From positions 1-6,148 of the forward strand of contig PEZL01000020.1 in assembly GCA_002774055.1 (NCBI GenBank): 6,148 nt of DNA, given 5' to 3'. The notes beneath the pieces were generated by a model that was not told the origin of the DNA, did no database searches, and saw only the letters and a program-made list of their open reading frames with translations. The translations under genes were made by a program, and so were the position numbers. How positions within the stretch are numbered: the first letter of the stretch is position 1; each line of letters opens with the position of its first letter. This DNA is from Candidatus Tagabacteria bacterium CG09_land_8_20_14_0_10_41_14 (GTDB taxonomy: Bacteria; Patescibacteriota; Minisyncoccia; JAHISW01; Tagabacteraceae). Shown here one piece after another: positions 4,671 through 6,148 of this stretch.

Positions 4671-6148
4671 ATGCCCTACAGCGCAAAATCCGCGGCGAAA
4701 TGTTTACTCTTGGTAATGTTTCTTTTGTTGTTTTCTTCCAGCTGGAACGATTCGGCCACTATGGATGAAATGGCGCACATTCCCGCCGGATATTCTTATT
4801 TATCACAACAAGATTATCGTTTAAATCCGGAACACCCGCCGCTTATAAAAGACCTGTCGGCCATTCCTCTTCTAACTCTTGGGTTAAACTTTCCAACCGA
4901 TGTTAAAGCGTGGACAGAAGACATAAACGGCCAGTGGGAAATGGGCAAAATATTCATTTACGAATCCGGAAACGACGCGGATAAAATTCTTCGTTTTTCC
5001 AGATTTCCAATAATGCTTTTGGCGATACTTTTCGGCTGGCTGTTTTTTAAATGGGTGCGAGGATTATACGGCGACAAAGTGGCGCTTTTAGCCCTGTTCC
5101 TTTTTGTTTTTTCCCCGACTTTTTTGGCGCACTCCAAATATGTAACCACGGACCTAGGCGCGGCTTTCGGATTTTTTATCGGCATAGCCGCCTTTGTAAA
5201 TTTTCTCTTTAAGCCAAACCGAAAAAATCTGCTCATAACAGGCGCGGCCTTTGGCGCGGCTCAGCTTTTAAAATTTTCTTTGGTAATATTAGCGCCTCTC
5301 TATTTACTGCTGGGCGTTTTATGGATATTTTTAAAAAATTACGAAGAAAAATTTATATGGAAAAAATTTCTAAAGGAAGAAATAAAAATCATCGGACAAA
5401 TAATATTAATTGGGCTGGTGGGGTTGGCTATTATCTGGGCGTTTTATATTCCCCATGTTTGGAATTACCCGGTTGAAAAACAAATTTCAGACACCAATTT
5501 TACGCTAAACTCTTTTGGAATAAAACCCTTGGCGAATTTAACCACATGGATGGCGGGCATTCCGGTTATACGCGGTCTGGGGCAGTATTTTTTGGGAGTA
5601 CTTATGGTAATTCAAAGAGCGGCAGGCGGAAACACCGCGTACTTTCTAGGAGAAGTGGGGGGCGGCGGATGGCCGCATTATTTTCCGGTTTTATATCTGC
5701 TGAAAGAACATTTGGCGCTGCATATTCTGACCTTGATAGCCATAATTTTCGGCATAAAAAATATGCTGGCAGTCCAAGAAAAAAATCTTAAAAATATCAC
5801 GGCATGGCTCAAAGAAAACTTCAGCCTTACGGCAAGTTTTATTTTTATCGCGATTTACTGGATTCAGGCAATCACCAGTCCGTTAAATATCGGGGTGCGA
5901 CACGTTCTGCCGACGTTTCCCTTCATATATCTCCTTGTTTCAAGGCAGGTAATAAGATGGCTCAAAGATTATTCCATTGAAACGCCAATGAATTTCTGGG
6001 AATGGCTCAAAGAATTTTATAAGTTTTATATGCAGCCTCTTAAGCGCGGGCTCTTGGTATTTATCTTGCTCCTATGGATATTTTTCTCTGTTATAATTAC
6101 GTTCCCCCACTATCTTTCCTACTATAATATCGCCGGTGGCGGCGCGGA
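4671..6148 (+). CDS. Second GT-C family membrane glycosyltransferase (PMT_2-like), 3' end beyond the window
   Basis: An open frame of 492 codons runs from ATG 4671 off the right edge. It is a polytopic protein of the polyprenyl-phosphate-sugar transferase type but of a different subgroup from its upstream neighbour. TM1 is about 11-25; the first external loop has D32-E33 in ATMDEMAHIPAGYSYL and the diagnostic LNPEHPPLIKDL (51-62). Further family-like segments are SPTFLAHSKYVTTDLGAAFG (148-167), SPLNIGVRHVLPTFPFIYLL (403-422) and FPHYLSYYNIAGGGA (478-492), a motif usually near the C-terminal end of the membrane domain, so most of the gene is present. The start is 12 nt after the preceding stop, without a Shine-Dalgarno; TAAAAT (4659-4664) just before it could be a -10 for a leaderless transcript or ordinary AT-rich spacer. 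The two genes probably form one operon. Sugar and acceptor are unknown. Confidence 0.85.
   Translation, partial: MPYSAKSAAKCLLLVMFLLLFSSSWNDSATMDEMAHIPAGYSYLSQQDYRLNPEHPPLIKDLSAIPLLTLGLNFPTDVKAWTEDINGQWEMGKIFIYESGNDADKILRFSRFPIMLLAILFGWLFFKWVRGLYGDKVALLALFLFVFSPTFLAHSKYVTTDLGAAFGFFIGIAAFVNFLFKPNRKNLLITGAAFGAAQLLKFSLVILAPLYLLLGVLWIFLKNYEEKFIWKKFLKEEIKIIGQIILIGLVGLAIIWAFYIPHVWNYPVEKQISDTNFTLNSFGIKPLANLTTWMAGIPVIRGLGQYFLGVLMVIQRAAGGNTAYFLGEVGGGGWPHYFPVLYLLKEHLALHILTLIAIIFGIKNMLAVQEKNLKNITAWLKENFSLTASFIFIAIYWIQAITSPLNIGVRHVLPTFPFIYLLVSRQVIRWLKDYSIETPMNFWEWLKEFYKFYMQPLKRGLLVFILLLWIFFSVIITFPHYLSYYNIAGGGA

Noticed and set aside
4958..5236. 92-aa - strand open frame
   Set aside because: Antisense to the second glycosyltransferase, which carries clear family motifs in this interval.
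5546..5791. 81-aa + strand open frame
   Set aside because: Out-of-frame shadow of the second glycosyltransferase; G/S/R-rich with no recognisable fold.
5957..6046. 45-nt tandem duplication in the second glycosyltransferase gene
   Set aside because: The 12-mers start 45 nt apart, but the bases after them do not match beyond background.
225..6148. TGA recoded as glycine (code 25) as in some CPR groups
   Set aside because: No in-frame TGA occurs in the called genes, glycine uses GGN, and all stops are TAA or TAG. This fits code 11, although absence of TGA alone cannot exclude recoding.

Overview
The window looks like chromosomal DNA from a Patescibacteria (CPR, Parcubacteria-like) genome. This is inference from gene content and style. 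Genes are AT-leaning and tightly packed, and none has a convincing Shine-Dalgarno sequence at a useful distance. There is a TraD/HerA-type ATPase with one N-terminal membrane anchor, two neighbouring GT-C membrane glycosyltransferases, and heptanucleotide tandem repeats inside a coding region. The frames read through with the standard bacterial code (stops TAA and TAG, no in-frame TGA, glycine from GGN), so the TGA-recoding CPR groups are not indicated.

Layout. Bases 1-153 hold the last 50 codons of a + strand gene that resembles the C-terminus of an IS200-like (Y1, REP-associated) transposase. It converges on a - strand gene across a 71-bp gap full of small palindromes. The strongest is a near-perfect 21-nt palindrome at 203-223, one base from the stop codon of the next gene. 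Bases 225-2998 on the - strand form a two-gene unit: a 118-aa acidic, soluble protein of unknown function (first in transcription), then, 8 nt later, an 802-aa membrane-anchored type IV secretion coupling-protein-like ATPase. A 43-bp AT-rich divergent promoter region (2999-3041) separates this unit from a + strand unit. That unit holds two GT-C (PMT/ArnT-like) glycosyltransferases: a complete 538-aa protein (3042-4658) and, 12 nt downstream, a second one that runs off the window end (4671-6148, at least 492 aa, probably nearly complete).

Function. The ATPase pair probably moves or pumps a macromolecule (DNA or protein) at the inner membrane. The glycosyltransferase pair probably moves sugars from polyprenyl-phosphate donors to cell-surface acceptors on the outer face of the membrane. 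Nothing in the sequence ties the two units together beyond the shared divergent promoter.

Most unusual signal. The first glycosyltransferase gene carries two perfect 7-nt tandem arrays, (TTGGAAA)4 and (TTTTCAA)4+2. They are one-base variants of each other on opposite strands, and each falls at a presumed membrane-protein loop. The first array directly abuts a perfect 12-bp-stem, 3-nt-loop hairpin, also inside the coding sequence. Because 7 is not a multiple of 3, gain or loss of one unit would shift the frame, so this is a candidate phase-variable surface-glycosylation gene.
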